Shown piece by piece: positions 5,059 to 7,934 of a stretch of DNA of 7,934 bases. A program made the translations under genes and the position numbers. Each line of letters begins with the position of its first letter. Position 1 is the stretch's first letter. The DNA is from Deltaproteobacteria bacterium (GTDB lineage Bacteria > Desulfobacterota > Desulfobacteria > Desulfobacterales > ETH-SRB1), in the NCBI GenBank assembly GCA_003647525.1, contig QMMZ01000070.1, positions 1-7,934 of the forward strand, written 5' to 3'. The notes below the pieces were generated by a model that was given only the letters and a program-made list of their open reading frames with translations, searched no databases and was not told the DNA's origin.

Positions 5059-7293
5059 ATGAGGAATAACAGATTTAAAAAGCCTAACACCTTTATTTCA
5101 AGAGATGAACGAAAAAGGCGTAAAAGAGAAGGCATTTTGATCGTTGTCATAATTGCCATTGTTGCAGTTTTGACTTTTGCTGAAAGCAGGATTGTTCATT
5201 TTGGAGCTGATATTCCAATTTCCAACACAATCCTGATGTTCATTCTGATCAATATTAATCTGCTTTTGCTTATCTTACTGATATTTCTTGTATTCAGGAA
5301 TCTGGTAAAGCTTCTTTATGATAGAAAACGTAAAGTCATGGGAGCAAAGCTACGCACGAGGCTTGTTGTTGCATTTATAGCCCTTACCCTTCTGCCAACC
5401 ATCGTTCTGTTTTTCTTTTCGATCAATTTTATTACAACCAGCATTGAGTTCTGGTTTAACGTGCCTGTCGAGCAAGTTCTTGAAAATTCACTGCTTGTTG
5501 GAAGAAGTGTTTATAAGCATGCAGAGGAAAATAATCAGTTTTTCATGGAAAAAATATCATACCAGATTAAGACCAAGCAATTTTTAGATCCTAAAAATAG
5601 AAGTCCTCTTTCCCATTACATCCAGGTAGTCCAACGGGCATTCAATTTCCATGCTGTAGAAGTTTATAACATAAATTCAGAACGTACTACATTTGCCATG
5701 GTCCGGGGACCAGAGAATGAACATCTTAGTCTTGTTTCAGCAGATAACCTTCAGAAAGACTTTGAGTCAAAAAAAGTAACATCGGTTTTTGAAAACATTA
5801 ATACAGGTGAGTTAATAAGAACTATCGGGACGGTCCCTTTTGGAGTAAAACATAAAGATGCTGAGGCATTTGTTGTATTGAATATTCTTATTCCTTCGGA
5901 TCTTTCAGAAAATATGGCTTCTATTTCAAGAGGTTTCGAGGAATACCAGCAGATAAAATTATTAAAAGGACCTATTCAGGCTACTTATTATATAAATCTT
6001 TCAATAGTGGCGTTGCTTGTTGTCTTTTGTGCAGTATGGTTTGGTTTTTATCTGGCAAAGACAATTACAATACCAATTATGGAGCTCGCTAAAGGCACCA
6101 GAAGGGTTGCGGAAGGAGATTTAAGTGTAAGCATAGATGCTGTAGCTGATGATGAAATAGGAAGCCTTGTTGATTCATTCAATAAGATGACAAGGGATCT
6201 CAGAAGCAGCAGAGAGCAACTGGAACTTTCTGCACGAATGTTTCGTGAGCAGAATGTGGAAATTGAAGAAAGACGGCAGTATATGGAAATTGTCTTAAAG
6301 AATGTTTCTGCTGGTGTAATAACTCTGGGAGCCAATGGATTTATTACTACAATTAACAAGTCTGCTGAAAAGATGCTGAACCTTAAATCCGGGGATATAT
6401 TAAACAAAAGCTATAAAAAGCTGTTAAAAGGACGATATCTTGGCGCTGCAATAGAACTGATAGAAAATCTTACCAGTTATCATGAAGATCATGTCGAGCT
6501 TCCTTTAAGAGTTACAATAGATGGAAGACCACGGAGTTTTATGATACATGTTAATGAACTCAAAGATGATTCCGGAAACCATATGGGTATAGTTATGGTC
6601 TTTGATGATTTGACTGACATAGAGAAAGCGCAGCGAATGATAGCGTGGCGTGAAGTTGCTCGCAGGATTGCCCATGAAGTAAAAAATCCTTTAACTCCGA
6701 TAACGCTTTCTGCCCAAAGACTTAAACGGAAATATTCAGAAAAGATAAATGAACCGATTTTTGAGGAATGTACTCAGATGATAATTGATCATGTTGACAT
6801 GATTCGAAATCTGGTAAATGAATTTTCTACTTTTGCAAGATTTCCAACAGCGAATCCTGAACCCTGTGAATTGCCGCCAATAATCGAAGAGTCTGTAGCA
6901 CTTTACAAAGAAGGTCATCGACGTATTAATTTCAAAGTTATAATTTCAGATAAGATCCCGCGTATTAATCTTGATCGTCAGCAAATAAAGCAAGCCATGA
7001 TTAATCTGGTTGACAATGCAATAGTTGCAATTAAGAAACAGGGCAATATTGTTATAACTCTGGCTCATGACCCTATATTAAAGATGGTGCGAATAGAGGT
7101 TGCTGATGATGGGGCAGGTATTCATGATGAAGATAAAACACGTCTGTTTGAACCTTATTTTTCGACAAAAAAGGCTGGAATGGGTTTAGGGCTGACAATT
7201 GTCAGCACGATAATTTCTGAACATAATGGAAGAATACGGGTGCAAGACAACCAGCCCAAAGGAGCTAAATTTGTAATTGAACTTCCGGTTTGA
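5059..7293 (+). CDS. ntrY: NtrY-type membrane sensor histidine kinase
   Basis: Inner-membrane histidine kinase of 744 residues, a normal length for NtrY. After a basic cytoplasmic N-terminus, hydrophobic segments are seen at about 25-41, 57-79, 102-124 and 311-333. They enclose a periplasmic sensor region of about 186 residues (125-310). HAMP follows at about 334-386, then a coiled linker and a PAS domain (about 410-515). The HisKA H-box is REVARRIAHEVKNPLTP with phospho-acceptor His539. The HATPase_c domain has an N-box near Asn649 and Asn653, DDGAGI at 683-688, FEPYFSTK at 707-714 and GMGLGLTIV at 717-725. All catalytic elements are intact. It should phosphorylate the response regulator encoded 36 bases downstream. 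In alpha-proteobacteria NtrYX is tied to nitrogen metabolism, redox and envelope control; the ligand here is unknown. No clear Shine-Dalgarno box precedes ATG 5059. Confidence 0.92.
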   Translation: MRNNRFKKPNTFISRDERKRRKREGILIVVIIAIVAVLTFAESRIVHFGADIPISNTILMFILININLLLLILLIFLVFRNLVKLLYDRKRKVMGAKLRTRLVVAFIALTLLPTIVLFFFSINFITTSIEFWFNVPVEQVLENSLLVGRSVYKHAEENNQFFMEKISYQIKTKQFLDPKNRSPLSHYIQVVQRAFNFHAVEVYNINSERTTFAMVRGPENEHLSLVSADNLQKDFESKKVTSVFENINTGELIRTIGTVPFGVKHKDAEAFVVLNILIPSDLSENMASISRGFEEYQQIKLLKGPIQATYYINLSIVALLVVFCAVWFGFYLAKTITIPIMELAKGTRRVAEGDLSVSIDAVADDEIGSLVDSFNKMTRDLRSSREQLELSARMFREQNVEIEERRQYMEIVLKNVSAGVITLGANGFITTINKSAEKMLNLKSGDILNKSYKKLLKGRYLGAAIELIENLTSYHEDHVELPLRVTIDGRPRSFMIHVNELKDDSGNHMGIVMVFDDLTDIEKAQRMIAWREVARRIAHEVKNPLTPITLSAQRLKRKYSEKINEPIFEECTQMIIDHVDMIRNLVNEFSTFARFPTANPEPCELPPIIEESVALYKEGHRRINFKVIISDKIPRINLDRQQIKQAMINLVDNAIVAIKKQGNIVITLAHDPILKMVRIEVADDGAGIHDEDKTRLFEPYFSTKKAGMGLGLTIVSTIISEHNGRIRVQDNQPKGAKFVIELPV

Positions 7294-7329
7294 ATAAAAC
7301 CCTGAACCTGCACTAAGGAGCTATGCAAA

Positions 7330-7934
7330 ATGTTTCCATCTATTTTAATTGTTGATGACGAGCCTTCCATACTTCAATCTTTAAGCGGCCTGCTTGCTGA
7401 TGAAGGATTTGAGGTTGAAACAGCCACAAATGGATATGAGGGATTAAAAATAGTTGAAGAAAAATCTCCTGATCTTGTTCTGCTTGATATATGGATGCCG
7501 GGTATTGATGGTATTGAAACCTTAAAAGAGATAAAGAAAAATTATCCAACTATTCCGGTTATAATTATAACCGGTCACGGAACAATAGAAACAGCCGTAA
7601 AAGCAACAAAGCTTGGAGCATACGACTTGATAGAAAAGCCGCTTTCCATAGATAACATTATTGTTACAATTAACAATGCACTTAATTTCAGACGACTTGA
7701 AGAAGAGAACAGGTATCTGCGCAAAAAAACTATTGAAAAACATTCGATAACCGGCAATAGTCCGCCAACTGTAGCACTGAAAAAGCAGATAGAGCTTGTA
7801 GCCCCTACTGATACCTGGATATTAATAACGGGCGAAAATGGCACAGGAAAGGAACTGGTAGCCCGTACTATGCATCAGTTAAGTTCAAGGGTTGATCAGC
7901 CTCTTATATCTGTAAATTGTGCGGCAATTCCTGA
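7330..7934 (+). CDS. ntrX: NtrX-type sigma54-dependent response regulator, cut by window edge
   Basis: The first 201 codons of an NtrC/NtrX family activator; the frame stays open to the edge. The receiver domain (about 1-118) has the acidic pair Asp9-Asp10, phospho-acceptor Asp53 in [11 protein letters not shown], Thr81 and Lys103 in EKPLS. A linker helix leads to HSITGNSP (about 138-145) and the start of the AAA+ sigma54-interaction domain, with Walker A GENGTGKE at about 168-175 and SVNCAAIP at 194-201. GAFTGA, Walker B and the DNA-binding helix-turn-helix would lie beyond the window. An AAGGAG box (7315-7320) sits 9 bases before ATG 7330. The ATG at 7323 is in another frame that soon stops, so it is not the start. 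It follows ntrY after 36 bases, almost certainly in one operon. The receiver is intact, so activity should depend on phosphorylation by the kinase. The NtrX name rests mainly on this pairing. Confidence 0.93.
   Translation, partial: MFPSILIVDDEPSILQSLSGLLADEGFEVETATNGYEGLKIVEEKSPDLVLLDIWMPGIDGIETLKEIKKNYPTIPVIIITGHGTIETAVKATKLGAYDLIEKPLSIDNIIVTINNALNFRRLEEENRYLRKKTIEKHSITGNSPPTVALKKQIELVAPTDTWILITGENGTGKELVARTMHQLSSRVDQPLISVNCAAIP

Noticed and set aside
7155..7844. Minus-strand open frames over the end of ntrY and the start of ntrX
   Set aside because: The plus strand carries an intact receiver domain and Walker A motif in this region, so the minus frames are shadows.

Overview
This AT-rich window looks chromosomal. 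It most likely comes from a sulfate-reducer-like member of the Desulfobacterota (former Deltaproteobacteria). I infer this from three things: the lpxC, DUF4390, ntrY, ntrX order, the particular DapA sequence style, and a small TPR protein that resembles ones I recall from Desulfobacteraceae. No rRNA or other phylogenetic marker is present, so the assignment is an inference. The presence of lpxC shows a Gram-negative with lipid A.

Layout. On the minus strand at the left edge is dapA (lysine and diaminopimelate synthesis), cut off near its C-terminus, with a good promoter in front of it. A 222-bp divergent gap separates it from a plus-strand gene for a protein made almost entirely of five exact 34-residue TPR units. 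A non-coding stretch of 318 bp follows. It holds a hairpin and, abutting it, a 194-bp imperfect palindrome with nearly perfect 23-bp terminal inverted repeats and a possible TAA target duplication. The palindrome looks like a MITE-type element. Next come a 412-residue protein of unknown function (possibly kinase-like) and lpxC, overlapping at a TGATG junction and therefore probably translationally coupled. A 222-bp gap with a 7-bp-period tandem repeat and two small hairpins leads to the last group: an exported DUF4390 protein, an NtrY-type membrane histidine kinase, and the first 201 codons of its partner NtrX-type sigma54 activator, which runs off the right edge.

How the genes fit together. 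The right-hand group is a signalling operon: a periplasmic accessory protein, a four-TM-segment sensor kinase with HAMP, PAS, HisKA and HATPase parts, and a receiver plus AAA+ response regulator. The lpxC neighbourhood suggests an envelope-related theme, but nothing in the sequence proves that NtrYX controls lpxC. Most of the window is ordinary housekeeping. The items most worth a second look are the 412-residue gene, the palindromic element just upstream of it, and the repeat-rich gap before the DUF4390 gene. I saw no CRISPR array, tRNA, rRNA, integrase or transposase.
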